Counted from the stretch's first letter, positions 15,314 to 24,340 are shown. The stretch: DNA of 64,000 nucleotides from an uncultured Atopobium sp. (GCA_946997485.1 CAMPVF010000002.1:1-64000), one strand, 5' to 3'. Made by a program: numbers and translations. The notes: a model not told the origin generated them from the letters alone.

Positions 15314-16906
15314 ATGACATACACCACAAGCAATACAACATCACCCATTACAGTTTCAACCACTACAAACACTACCACGAACACTACCACGAGCGCCGCC
15401 GCACGCAAGGCGCAAACCTCCCCGCATGGCCAGGTTATCATTGAAGCACAACACATAAGTCAGCGCTTTGTGTCGGATAGCGGCGCTATGCAGCACATTC
15501 TTAATGATTTGTCTTTTGTGCTGCATGAGGGCGAAATTGTTGCCATTTTGGGGCGTTCGGGCGCAGGAAAATCAACTTTTTTACGCACGCTTGCAGGTCT
15601 TATTCAGCCAACCGAGGGTACGGTGAGCTATCGCAATCGTGTGCTTGCCGGTACCAATCCCGGCGTCGCCATTGTTTTTCAAACGTTTGCGCTTATGCCG
15701 TGGCTTACGGTGCAAGATAACGTTGAGCTTGGTTTGCGTGCCCGCGGTGTTCCCGCAGCTGAGCGCCGTGAGCGTGCGCTTGCGGCCATCGATGCTATTG
15801 GTTTAGACGGGTTTGAAACGGCGTATCCAAAGGAACTTTCGGGTGGTATGCGCCAGCGCGTGGGTATTGCTCGTGCGCTTGTGTTGCGTCCCGATGCGCT
15901 GTTTATGGACGAGCCGTTTTCAGCGCTTGACGTGCTTACGGCAGAAAACCTCCGCCGCGAAGTGCTTAAGCTTTGGTCGAGCAAAAAAGGCGATATTAAG
16001 TCGGTACTTATCGTTACACATAATATTGAAGAGGCTGTGCAAATGGCCGACCGTGTTGTTGTACTAGGCTCGCATCCAGGTCATCTAATTGCTGATGTGC
16101 CCATTAATCTGCCGCGGCCGCGCGATAAGCACAGTAGCGAATTTGAGGACATGGTAGATAAGCTCTATGCTGTGCTGTCTCAGTCAACACCCGAAGCACA
16201 AGAGGAGGCGGATGCCAAAGATGCACAAGCTTCGGAAGAATTACCTGCGCAAACAACCTCTACGCTGGAGGAGCATAACGAAAGCGAAGCTTCTGCTATT
16301 GCAGACATGCTTGTTTCACAAGACCACGCAGCGCCTGCAGAGTCTCAACAAACAGAAGGCGACACGCCAACGCATGAGCCTGCCGCAGAACCTGCTCACG
16401 TGCGCTTATTGCCAAATGCAACGCCCGGCGGCCTGGCTGGTTTGCTCGACGTGTTGTCTGAATATCATGATGGGATTGACTTAGCTGATTTAGCTGCTGA
16501 TTTGTCGTTTGAGGTAGACGACTTGTTCCCGCTTATCGACGCAGGTACCATGCTCGAACTCTTTACGGCTGAAAACGGTCACATCATGCTTACCCATAAT
16601 GGTATTACGTGGCATAAGGCCGGCATTTTGCACAGTAAAGAGGTGTTTGCGCAGCTTGCGGTAACACACGCGCCGCTTGTGCATGCCATTGACCAGGCGC
16701 TTTCTCGTTCAAGTAAAGGGACGCTGCGAGGTGAGCTTATTTTAGATTTACTACGCAGTAAGCACACCGATGCCATCGCGCGCCAACAGTTTGATATCGC
16801 AATTAGCTGGGGTCGTTATGCGGAGCTTTTCGATTATGATGCAGACGACGATGAGCTAACGCGAACCTACGAAAACGCGCCCGAAACAGCAAACGTGCCT
16901 GCGTAA
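15314..16906 (+). CDS. ABC transporter ATPase with AAA-associated C-terminal domain
   Basis: A 530-residue cytoplasmic ATPase, partner of the upstream permease. After a Thr-rich, apparently disordered start come Walker A GRSGAGKST, Q-loop FQTFALMP, signature LSGGMRQR, Walker B ALFMDEP and the His switch VTHN, as in NitT/TauT-type ATPases. A Glu/Ala-rich linker (about 280-370) leads to a C-terminal domain (about 375-515) like the AAA-associated C-terminal domain found with these duplicated permeases. That domain begins around GGLAGLLDVLSEY and is probably regulatory. Start chosen at the ATG after AAGGCAGGTG; longer upstream frames lack a site. Confidence 0.9.
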   Translation: MTYTTSNTTSPITVSTTTNTTTNTTTSAAARKAQTSPHGQVIIEAQHISQRFVSDSGAMQHILNDLSFVLHEGEIVAILGRSGAGKSTFLRTLAGLIQPTEGTVSYRNRVLAGTNPGVAIVFQTFALMPWLTVQDNVELGLRARGVPAAERRERALAAIDAIGLDGFETAYPKELSGGMRQRVGIARALVLRPDALFMDEPFSALDVLTAENLRREVLKLWSSKKGDIKSVLIVTHNIEEAVQMADRVVVLGSHPGHLIADVPINLPRPRDKHSSEFEDMVDKLYAVLSQSTPEAQEEADAKDAQASEELPAQTTSTLEEHNESEASAIADMLVSQDHAAPAESQQTEGDTPTHEPAAEPAHVRLLPNATPGGLAGLLDVLSEYHDGIDLADLAADLSFEVDDLFPLIDAGTMLELFTAENGHIMLTHNGITWHKAGILHSKEVFAQLAVTHAPLVHAIDQALSRSSKGTLRGELILDLLRSKHTDAIARQQFDIAISWGRYAELFDYDADDDELTRTYENAPETANVPA

Positions 16907-17062
16907 GGTAGGTGTATGCAGCACATGCACCGTACAGACGTACAGCGTGCGTTTACGTGCATGTGCTGGCAGCGGTTAAGGGCGACTGGCGTGCTTATGC
17001 GCGCCTGGCGTGCCCATCAATTGTTAATAATATTTGAAGGGAAATTTTTCGCAGTCAATCAC

Positions 17063-17090
17063 TTGACGTATCGCCAAATTTTGATATAGT
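17063..17090 (+). promoter_or_regulatory. promoter of tRNA-Phe
   Basis: TTGACG (17063-17068) and TATAGT (17085-17090) with 16 bases between them. The start point would fall about 30 bases before the tRNA. Confidence 0.65.
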
Positions 17091-17127
17091 TATCAAGCTT
17101 GCATTTTGCAAGTTGATGTTAATGCGT

Positions 17128-17203
17128 GGCTGGGTAGCTCAGTCGGTAGAGCAGGGGACTGAAAATCCCCGTGTCAGGGGTTCGATTCCCTTCCCCGCCA
17201 CCA
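17128..17203 (+). tRNA. tRNA-Phe (GAA)
   Basis: A complete 76-base cloverleaf with encoded CCA. The anticodon loop reads CTGAAAA (anticodon GAA). The D arm AGCTC/GAGC and T loop TTCGATT are normal. The acceptor stem GGCTGGG/CCCCGCC has a T-C mismatch at its fourth pair. A T run follows immediately. Confidence 0.93.
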
Positions 17204-17235
17204 TTTTTTTTCTCTTCACATGTAAAAAGGATCGT

Positions 17236-18324
17236 ATGAATACTCACACATCCGCACGTACGTCTGCATGTGCTACTTTTTCACCATGTACTTCATACAC
17301 AAGCTACCTGCAATCAATTGCTCAGTATCCTGCAATTTGTAATGCTGAGCTGCTTGTCATGCAACCGGTTTTACATACAAAAATTTGGGGTGGGCATCAA
17401 ATTGAGCAGGAATTTGGCTATGATGTTCCGGCAGGTAAGATTGGTGAAGCGTGGGTTATTGGTGCACACCCGGCGGGTGATTGCGTGCTTGCATTAGGTC
17501 CTTATGCTGCACATACGCTTTCGCATGTGTATGCTGAGCACCCCGAATTATTTGGAGATTCAACCAACCCCGCACACCCGCAACTCGCAACGTTTCCTCT
17601 GCTTGTAAAAATAATTGATGCGCACGATGATTTGTCTATTCAGGTGCATCCAAATGATGAGTATGCAGCTCTGCACGAAAACGGCTCACGTGGTAAAAGT
17701 GAGTGCTGGTACGTGCTCAAAGCAGAACCTGGCGCCACGATTATTGTGGGTCAGCATGCACAAACGAAAGAAGCGTTTGCGCGCGCTGTACGTGAGGGTG
17801 CGTGGTCGGAGCTTCTCTATGAAGTTCCTGTGCATGAGGGCGACTTTTTCCAAATTGAACCGGGTCGTGTGCACGCAATTAAAAATGGAACGCTTCTGCT
17901 TGAAACACAGCAATCAAGCGATATTACGTATCGTGTGTACGATTATGACCGCAAGCAAGATGACGGCACCTTGCGTACGCTGCACATGAAGCAAAGCCTC
18001 GATACCATCGACTTTACGCTGGAAAATCCAACAAGTGGCAGCATTCCAGCAGGTAATGTGGTGTATACGCCCGATGGCAGCTGCAGCGAAACAACGCTTA
18101 TCGCCTCGCCGTTTTATACAGTTAAGCGTCTTATTCTTACGCAGCAACGCACGCTTACGCTACACAAATCCTGGCCGTTTTTGTGCATTTCGGTAGTGCG
18201 TGGCAGCGGCACCATTCAGGGTGTGCCTGTTATTGCTGGTACACACATGATTCTTACCGCGCGCGCATCGCAGCTTGCGTGTTGTGGCGATATGTGCGTT
18301 ATTATTTCGCACATACCGTGCTAA
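17236..18324 (+). CDS. manA: mannose-6-phosphate isomerase, class I
   Basis: A zinc enzyme interconverting mannose 6-phosphate and fructose 6-phosphate. It connects mannose brought in by the PTS (genes near 38-41 kb) to glycolysis. The product is 362 residues. After a Thr/Ser-rich extension of about 40 residues it shows KIWGG, EAWVIGAHPAG, the metal motif QVHPND (136-141), the glutamate in KSECWYVL, and GRVHAI, the last zinc-ligand region. The start at 17236 follows AAAAAGGA. It lies between two tRNA genes and is probably read from the tRNA-Phe promoter or its own. Confidence 0.92.
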   Translation: MNTHTSARTSACATFSPCTSYTSYLQSIAQYPAICNAELLVMQPVLHTKIWGGHQIEQEFGYDVPAGKIGEAWVIGAHPAGDCVLALGPYAAHTLSHVYAEHPELFGDSTNPAHPQLATFPLLVKIIDAHDDLSIQVHPNDEYAALHENGSRGKSECWYVLKAEPGATIIVGQHAQTKEAFARAVREGAWSELLYEVPVHEGDFFQIEPGRVHAIKNGTLLLETQQSSDITYRVYDYDRKQDDGTLRTLHMKQSLDTIDFTLENPTSGSIPAGNVVYTPDGSCSETTLIASPFYTVKRLILTQQRTLTLHKSWPFLCISVVRGSGTIQGVPVIAGTHMILTARASQLACCGDMCVIISHIPC

Positions 18325-18456
18325 GCTGCCCGCTAATCTGCATGCCTGTTTAGCTTTCTGCTTAGCTGCCTGCTTAGCCGCCGCGTACATTACGCGCTCA
18401 TTTTGCAAAACCTCGCATAAATTTGCTCCTGTTCGTGATACTATAACTACATATAC

Positions 18457-18533
18457 GCTTCCTTAGCTCAGTTGGATAGAGCATCGGTCTTCTAAACCGC
18501 AGGTCAGGCGTTCGAATCGCCTAGGGAGCACCA
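18457..18533 (+). tRNA. tRNA-Arg (TCT)
   Basis: A 77-base cloverleaf. The acceptor GCTTCCT/AGGGAGC pairs with one G-T, the anticodon loop holds TCT, the T loop is TTCGAAT and CCA is encoded. A terminator follows at 18546. Confidence 0.95.
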
Positions 18534-18545
18534 TTGTATCTTACG

Positions 18546-18576
18546 CAAGCCTGTCGGTACCGACGGGCTTGTTTTA
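18546..18576 (+). terminator. terminator after tRNA-Arg
   Basis: CAAGCCTGTCGG pairs along its length with CCGACGGGCTTG (one G-T), with a TA centre, and is followed by TTTT. A second short palindrome, ACCGCTGCCGCAGCGGT, follows at 18583. Confidence 0.85.
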
Positions 18577-18660
18577 TATTGCACCGCTGCCGCAGCGGTA
18601 TTGCCGCGCTACACCTTCACATTCAACTTTTTGTTTTTTTGTTTACTTGCACATCTCGTC

Positions 18661-18689
18661 TTGCGCTTGTCGCATAGGTTCATTATATT
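18661..18689 (+). promoter_or_regulatory. promoter of the FruK-like kinase gene
   Basis: TTGCGC (18661-18666) and TATATT (18684-18689) with a 17-base spacer, in a T-rich stretch about 75 bases before the start codon. Confidence 0.5.
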
Positions 18690-18741
18690 TTTGAAAGGTT
18701 TTTTAGATTTTTTGTCGTTTTTGCGTCATAATAAAAAAGGA

Positions 18742-18756
18742 CCTTTCGGAAAGGAG
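18742..18756 (+). promoter_or_regulatory. hairpin covering the ribosome site
   Basis: CCTTT (18742-18746) is complementary to AAAGG (18750-18754), which is the core of the ribosome site just before the kinase start. In RNA it would form a 5-bp stem with a CGG loop that hides the site. Confidence 0.4.
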
Positions 18757-18762
18757 CTCGTG

Positions 18763-19701
18763 TTGATTTATACCGTAACGTTAAACCCCGCACTCGATTA
18801 TGTTATGCACCCTCTTACCCTTGATATGGGTTTTACCAATAGATCCTCTAGTGAGGAGCTTCTTTGCGGTGGAAACGGTATCAATGTTTCAACATTGCTC
18901 AACGAGCTTCATGTTGTTAACGTTGCATTTGGTATTGCTGCCGGTTTTACAGGCGACTACCTCATCAAAACACTGCAAGATAGTGGTGTTTCCGCAAACT
19001 TTGTTCGCCTTGACGAAGGTTTTACACGCATTAACGTAAAACTTAACGGCATTGTTATGACTATGTGCAACGGTATGGGTCCAAACATCAGCCAAGATAA
19101 AGTTGATGAACTTCTCCGCCGTCTTGAATGCATTGCAGAAGGCGACACCCTCATTCTTACTGGTTCTATTCCTAAAACACTTCCCGAAGATATCTACGAC
19201 ACAATTATGCATCGTTTGGAAGGTCGCGGCGTGCGCTTTGTTGTTGATGCACCTGGTGCACTGCTTATGAAGAGCTTGCCTGCGCGTCCATTTCTTATTA
19301 AGCCCAATAACCACGAAGTTGGTCGTATTTTTGATGCTCATCCCGAAACACCCGAAGACTGCATCCCATATGCTCGCCAGCTGCACGAACAAGGTGCACA
19401 AAATGTTATCGTTTCGTGTGGCGCGCACGGTTCGCTTCTTATCGATGAGCACGACGAAATTCACACGTGCCCAACCGTAAAAATTCAGCTCGAAAACGCA
19501 ACTGGAGCAGGCGATTCTATGGTAGCCGGCTTTGTTGCAAAAACACAAGCGGGCGAAGACTACGAGAGTGCACTGCGTTTTGCGTCGGCGTGCGGAACTG
19601 CAACTGCGGCTTCGAAGGGTATTGCAACCATCGACACTATTACGCGTGTTTACAATGAGCTCGAAGAGCTTATTGCATCTTCAGCTGCGTCTGAAAAATA
19701 A
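18763..19701 (+). CDS. 1-phosphofructokinase-family sugar kinase
   Basis: A PfkB-family hexose kinase of the FruK/LacC type, which phosphorylates fructose 1-phosphate or a related sugar phosphate. The product starts with the family hallmark IYTVTLNPALDYV, has GGNGINVSTLL (substrate binding) and the C-terminal NATGAGDSMVAGF with the catalytic Asp. Length is 312 residues, as usual. The start is TTG at 18763, six bases after AAGGAG; a GTG one codon earlier is possible. A hairpin may mask the site. The next gene is PTS enzyme I. Tagatose 6-phosphate kinase is the main alternative. Confidence 0.87.
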   Translation: MIYTVTLNPALDYVMHPLTLDMGFTNRSSSEELLCGGNGINVSTLLNELHVVNVAFGIAAGFTGDYLIKTLQDSGVSANFVRLDEGFTRINVKLNGIVMTMCNGMGPNISQDKVDELLRRLECIAEGDTLILTGSIPKTLPEDIYDTIMHRLEGRGVRFVVDAPGALLMKSLPARPFLIKPNNHEVGRIFDAHPETPEDCIPYARQLHEQGAQNVIVSCGAHGSLLIDEHDEIHTCPTVKIQLENATGAGDSMVAGFVAKTQAGEDYESALRFASACGTATAASKGIATIDTITRVYNELEELIASSAASEK

Positions 19702-19827
19702 TGTTCGCGCATGTAATCTGCGCATGATGGCGATGCACATGTGTTGTCTGCTGGTCTAACCCAGGCTAGCAGCCATGCATTATGTGCTGTGAGTTTGTAT
19801 AGGTAAGGCATCACAAGGAGGATGTGC

Positions 19828-21531
19828 ATGTTTGAGGGAATCAACGCATCGGACGGTATTGGCATTGGTGTAGCAGTTGTTGCTATTGCACCCGATTTAT
19901 CATTTACGCCAACAGCTCCTTCCGATATTGAGGCAGAAAAGGCTCGCTACTCTGCGGCTTTGCAAAAATTTATCGATCAAACAAACGCGCAAATTGCACG
20001 TATGGAAGCTACGATTGGTAAAGAATCTGCTGCTATTATGCAAGCTCACATTGAATTTGCTGAAGACGATGGCATTAAAGAAACAATTTGCTCCTCTATT
20101 GAATCGGGTATGTGCGCCGAGCAGGCAGTAAGCGAAGCATACGACACGTACTACAACATGTTTGCCAATATGGACGATGAGCTCTTCCGCGAGCGTGCTG
20201 CCGATGTTGCCGACGTTAAAACTGGCCTTCTTGCCGACCTTCTTGGCAAAGAAGTGGTAAATCTTTCCGTGTTGCCTGAGCACTCAATTGTTGTGGTGAG
20301 CGAGCTTACGCCTTCTATGACTGCAGACATTGATAAAGAGCACGTTGCGGGTATTGTTACCGAAACGGGCGGCCGCACATCGCACTCCGCCATTATTGCG
20401 CGCGCCCTTGAAATACCTGCTGTTTTGTCGGTAAAAGACGCTACTTCTGTTATCAAGCATGGCAATATGGTTATCGTTGATGGTACGCGCGGTAAGGTTA
20501 TTGCCGAGCCAACCGATGCCGAGCTTATTAAATATCGTTCAAAAGCATCTGCGTTTGCCCAGGAAAAAGCTGCTCTTGAGGCATATCGCGGTAAGGAAAC
20601 AGTTACGGGCGACAACAACAAGGTTCTGCTTGTTGCAAATATTGGTAACCCCGACGACGCCAATGCTGCTATCGAGCACGATGCCGAGGGTGTTGGGCTG
20701 TTTCGCTCCGAGTTTTTGTTTATGGACGCCGTTGAGCTTCCAAGCGAAGATGAGCAATTTGCCGCTTATCAAAAAGTGGCGCTGCGCATGAAAAATCAGC
20801 CTGTTATTATTCGTACGCTTGATGTGGGCGGCGATAAAAACATTCCGTACTTACACCTGCAAAAAGAAGACAACCCTTTCATGGGCTATCGTGCAGTACG
20901 TTATTGCCTCGACAACAAAGACCAGTACAAGGTACAGCTCACTGCGCTTTTGCGTGCTAGTGCATTTGGTGACATCAAAATTATGATTCCTTTGGTTACT
21001 GCTGTTGAAGAAATCCGTCAGGCGCGCGCACTTATTGAGGAGTGCAAAGCCGATCTTGACAAGCGCGGCATTAGCTACAACAAAAATATTGAGGTAGGTA
21101 CCATGATCGAAACGCCTGCCGCATCGCTTGTTGCCGATAATCTTGCCGAGGAAGCCGACTTCTTCTCCATTGGTACAAACGACCTTATTGGCTACACGAT
21201 GTGCGCCGACCGTGGTAACGACAAAGTTGCGTATTTGTACGAAGTATATCAGCCCGCTGTGCTCCGCTCGCTTAAACGCATTATTTCCGCAGCTAACAAG
21301 GCTGGTATTATGGTTGGTATGTGCGGTGAAGCCGCAGCCGATCCGCTGCTTATCCCGGTGCTTATTTCCTTTGGTTTGGACGAGTACTCCGTAAATCCGC
21401 CTTCAATTTTGCGCACGCGTCGTGTGCTGTCGTTGTGGACAAAAGAGCAGGCAGATGCCCTTACCGAAAAAGTACTTACGCTTAAAACCGCTGCCGAAGT
21501 AAAAGCAGCTCTGCAAGCTGCAGCACGCTAA
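19828..21531 (+). CDS. ptsI: PTS enzyme I (phosphoenolpyruvate-protein phosphotransferase)
   Basis: The first enzyme of the sugar phosphotransferase system, which passes phosphate from PEP to HPr. The 567-residue product has the N-terminal EIN domain with the phosphorylated His (H186) in GGRTSHSAIIARALEIPAV. The C-terminal PEP-binding barrel shows GVGLFRSEFLFM, IRTLDVGGDKNIPY, EVGTMIETPAA and FFSIGTNDLIGYTM. AAGGAGG six bases before the second ATG (19828) fixes the start. No HPr gene lies in this window. It would energise the mannose-type permease at 38-41 kb. Confidence 0.96.
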   Translation: MFEGINASDGIGIGVAVVAIAPDLSFTPTAPSDIEAEKARYSAALQKFIDQTNAQIARMEATIGKESAAIMQAHIEFAEDDGIKETICSSIESGMCAEQAVSEAYDTYYNMFANMDDELFRERAADVADVKTGLLADLLGKEVVNLSVLPEHSIVVVSELTPSMTADIDKEHVAGIVTETGGRTSHSAIIARALEIPAVLSVKDATSVIKHGNMVIVDGTRGKVIAEPTDAELIKYRSKASAFAQEKAALEAYRGKETVTGDNNKVLLVANIGNPDDANAAIEHDAEGVGLFRSEFLFMDAVELPSEDEQFAAYQKVALRMKNQPVIIRTLDVGGDKNIPYLHLQKEDNPFMGYRAVRYCLDNKDQYKVQLTALLRASAFGDIKIMIPLVTAVEEIRQARALIEECKADLDKRGISYNKNIEVGTMIETPAASLVADNLAEEADFFSIGTNDLIGYTMCADRGNDKVAYLYEVYQPAVLRSLKRIISAANKAGIMVGMCGEAAADPLLIPVLISFGLDEYSVNPPSILRTRRVLSLWTKEQADALTEKVLTLKTAAEVKAALQAAAR

Positions 21532-21612
21532 CCCGCAAGCCGTCTACTGCAGCGGCTTGCTAGCCGTTTGCGCTTACGTGCGCCCGCATATTCTGCACAT
21601 GGTGCGTGTACA

Positions 21613-21652
21613 AAAAACCCGAGAAGTAATGCTTCTCGGGTTTCTTTTTTCT
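21613..21652. terminator. terminator between ptsI and the deaminase gene
   Basis: AAACCCGAGAAG / CTTCTCGGGTTT (12 bp, perfect) with a 5-base loop, followed by CTTTTTT and preceded by an A run, so it may serve both convergent genes. Confidence 0.9.
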
Positions 21653-21710
21653 CGTTTCGCTCTGGTGGGCGTTGGGTGCGCGGGTGCGTGCACTTTATCC
21701 TTGCTGTGTG

Positions 21711-22730
21711 CTAGTTTGCTGCAGCTACGTACTCGTCAATTTCGCGCAGGTACAAATCTTTTTCAACGGGCGAAATCCAGCTTGCTTTAAAACTGTTCTT
21801 TGCAAGCTCAACCATATCCTCTTTACTAAAGAGACCGCCGTTATATAAACGCTCATAGTTGTCGGTAATATAGCCGCCAAAGTATGCAGGATCGTCGGAG
21901 TGAATCGACACCAACACGCCTGCGTCAAGCAGCTGCTTTACTTCTTTATCCTTAATATCGGCACCTACAAACGAGTTTGAAATAGGACAGCTTGTAAAGC
22001 CAATGCCGCGCTTTTTAGCAAGCGCTACCAAATCGGGGTTTTCAACAATGTTGGTACCATGGTCAACACGCTCAACATTAAGCACTTCAAGCAGCTCTTG
22101 AATGTGTCCAATTGAGTTTATCTGGTCGATATCAGCGTGGCCTGTTGCATGAAAACCGGCTTGCATGGCCTGTTCATATTGATAGTAAAACTTGAGTGGG
22201 GGATTGTTGTGCTCGTCGGAATCCAAACCAATACCAATAATGTGCTGCGCATATTGTTTTGCGTAGTCGAGCACTTCCTGTGCGCTCACGCGTGAAAAAT
22301 CGCGCAGGAAACACTGGATAAGTTTGCAATCAACACCAAGTGCAACAGCATCGCTGCATGCACGCGTAAGACCGCTTATCACGGTTTTGTAGGAAATGCC
22401 GCGGCACAGATGTGCTTGCGGATCAAAAAACATCTCAACATGGCGTACGTTATTTGCTTTTGCTTTGGTAAGGTATGCCCAGGCAAGATCATAAAAATCT
22501 TGTTCATGAATAAGAACACTCATGCCCTCGTAGTACACGTCCAAAAACGATGGCAAATCACAAAACACGTAACTTGCTTTGAGCTCTTCGATAGTTGGGT
22601 GCGTAAGGGTAATGTTATTGCGTTTTGCTAAAATGAGCTTAAGCTCGGGCTCAAGCGTCCCTTCAACATGAACGTGAAGCTCTGCTTTTGGTAAATGCTG
22701 AAGAAACTCGCGCGACACAGTGTTTGACAT
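21711..22730 (-). CDS. adenosine/adenine deaminase family protein with altered active site
   Basis: A 339-residue purine deaminase-family protein closest in pattern to bacterial adenine deaminases of the ADA fold. It has LPKAELHVHVEGTLEPEL (metal ligands H19, H21), the EQDFYDLAWAYL block, the catalytic His in RVDHGTN and SDDPAYFGGYI near 278. The usual HAGE motif, whose Glu is the proton donor, reads HADID here (about 198-202), so the key Glu is replaced. Activity or substrate may differ. The start follows AGGAGCTTCA. It stands alone on the minus strand. Role in purine salvage is inferred. Confidence 0.83.
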   Translation of the reverse strand: MSNTVSREFLQHLPKAELHVHVEGTLEPELKLILAKRNNITLTHPTIEELKASYVFCDLPSFLDVYYEGMSVLIHEQDFYDLAWAYLTKAKANNVRHVEMFFDPQAHLCRGISYKTVISGLTRACSDAVALGVDCKLIQCFLRDFSRVSAQEVLDYAKQYAQHIIGIGLDSDEHNNPPLKFYYQYEQAMQAGFHATGHADIDQINSIGHIQELLEVLNVERVDHGTNIVENPDLVALAKKRGIGFTSCPISNSFVGADIKDKEVKQLLDAGVLVSIHSDDPAYFGGYITDNYERLYNGGLFSKEDMVELAKNSFKASWISPVEKDLYLREIDEYVAAAN

Positions 22731-23017
22731 TGAAGCTCCTATTCGACAAGGCTTGTATACCAGTGTATACATGCGCGGTACGTATACCGTGAGTATAGCG
22801 TCTTTGTTATGCGCGCAGGTACGGATATGCACCTTACAACCATGCTGCAACAAAGTTGTGACAATTGCGAAACAAATTGAATATAACTGCCACAATTATT
22901 GCATATTTGTAGGCTTAGTATTGGTGTGGTGGCGCGTAATCTACAAACGGTAGAGCAGCGATGCGTAGGGGATACTACACGTAGGATTACCTTGTGCACG
23001 CTTGCCTTGAGCGATGC
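22731..23017. other. 287-bp gap with three GTATAC sites
   Basis: Upstream of the deaminase gene. Three GTATAC palindromes occur at 22755, 22765 and 22782, within about 60 bases of its start codon. No gene is visible in the remainder. Confidence 0.5.
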
Positions 23018-23977
23018 CTACCACCTGCAGCGTGCAGGCACAATAACCTTAAGTGCGGCGGGAACACAGCTTACATCGCACGCATAACCATTAAATACTT
23101 CGCCATCAATTTGGCAGGGCACATTATGATCGGTAAATTCAACGTGAAACGAATTGGTATCACATGTGTGGATAATACGGGAATGAATATGTTTGCCTAA
23201 TTTTGCAAGACCAAAGAGTGCCAAAAGCTTGGGAATTGACGGCTTTTTTGTGTTAAAACACAAGCTTAATTTACCGTCTGTGGGGTTTGCCTGCGGGCAA
23301 ATCTGAAAACCTCCGCCGTAGGTAGGACCCATATTGGCAACGAGTACAAAGCACGGCAGTGAAAACGTAGTGCCATCTGGCAGCGTAAGCACACAGGGAT
23401 ACCCCGTGTGACCTGCAGACATAATTTTAAGCCCTGATGTAGTAAAGAGGGCAGAGCCGTGCTGTTTGTCGTTGTGTGCTCTTCGAATGGTGGTATCAAC
23501 CGAAATAGCGGCATCGAGACCAAACGACAAGGTTTCCATAAAATATGCCGTCTTGCCAGCTTCGCTGGTAATTTTTCCAAGGTCGAATTGCTTGCGATGT
23601 CCGGAGAAAATTTCGGCCAGCGACACATCGGGATTGTTAAACGTAGCACCAAGCGTGCGCGCAAAATCGTTACCCGAGCCCATTGCAACTATTGCAAGAT
23701 AGGGGCGTTTATCTGCGGGGATATCCATAAGACCGTTTACAACCTCGTGAATTACGCCGTCGCCGCCAAGCGCGATAACGGTATCGTAGCTTGCAGCCCC
23801 GCGCGCAAGATTGTAGGCGTCGAGCGGTGCTTTTGTAAGCACAAGCTCTACAGCAGGGCAAACTGCTGTATACGATTGGAAAAATCGCTGAACTCTTGCT
23901 GCGGCTTTTTTGCCGCGTCCGCTATGTGACGTTGGGTTTGCTATAACTAGCGTTTTGCCGAGTTGTAAGTTTGGCAT
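23018..23977 (-). CDS. diacylglycerol kinase-family lipid kinase
   Basis: A 319-residue soluble lipid kinase of the DgkB/YegS/BmrU family, which phosphorylates diacylglycerol or related lipids with ATP. It begins with VIANPTSHSGRGKK (nucleotide loop), has the catalytic signature GGDGVIHEVVNGL and then IVAMGSGNDFAR. The C-terminal beta-sandwich contains QICPQANPTDGKL. AAAGGAG precedes the ATG at the expected distance. Likely a role in membrane lipid turnover; the precise lipid cannot be read from the sequence. Confidence 0.92.
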   Translation of the reverse strand: MPNLQLGKTLVIANPTSHSGRGKKAAARVQRFFQSYTAVCPAVELVLTKAPLDAYNLARGAASYDTVIALGGDGVIHEVVNGLMDIPADKRPYLAIVAMGSGNDFARTLGATFNNPDVSLAEIFSGHRKQFDLGKITSEAGKTAYFMETLSFGLDAAISVDTTIRRAHNDKQHGSALFTTSGLKIMSAGHTGYPCVLTLPDGTTFSLPCFVLVANMGPTYGGGFQICPQANPTDGKLSLCFNTKKPSIPKLLALFGLAKLGKHIHSRIIHTCDTNSFHVEFTDHNVPCQIDGEVFNGYACDVSCVPAALKVIVPARCRW

Positions 23978-24114
23978 TTGGCTCCTTTGTGTCGTATGTT
24001 TTATTTTAGCGCTAGTTTGCGCCGCGCACCTTCGCGACTTTTATGTTTTTTGCGCCGCCGCGTTGCACAATGTGCCGATTTTGTAGGTACGGCGTTTTCG
24101 TTGCTCGTTTGTTC

Positions 24115-24143
24115 TTGCTCTTGTGCACAATCTCATTTATACT
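24115..24143 (+). promoter_or_regulatory. promoter of the tRNA-Pro/Gly pair
   Basis: TTGCTC (24115-24120) and TATACT (24138-24143) with a 17-base spacer, ending 13 bases before tRNA-Pro. Confidence 0.6.
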
Positions 24144-24156
24144 AGCTACGTTGTGT

Positions 24157-24233
24157 CGGGGTGTAGCGCAGCTTGGTAGCGCATCTGCTTTGGGAGCAGA
24201 GGGTCGCTGGTTCGAATCCAGTCACCCCGACCA
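24157..24233 (+). tRNA. tRNA-Pro (TGG)
   Basis: A 77-base cloverleaf. The acceptor CGGGGTG/CACCCCG is fully paired, the anticodon loop carries TGG, the T loop is TTCGAAT, and CCA is encoded. Confidence 0.95.
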
Positions 24234-24251
24234 TTTTTTTTGCGGCTTTTC

Positions 24252-24327
<76 letters not shown>

Positions 24328-24340
24328 TAATTGGAGTTCC

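Noticed and set aside
17113..17235. Extension of ManA back through tRNA-Phe
   Set aside because: Same reasoning; the start at 17236 has AAAAAGGA upstream.
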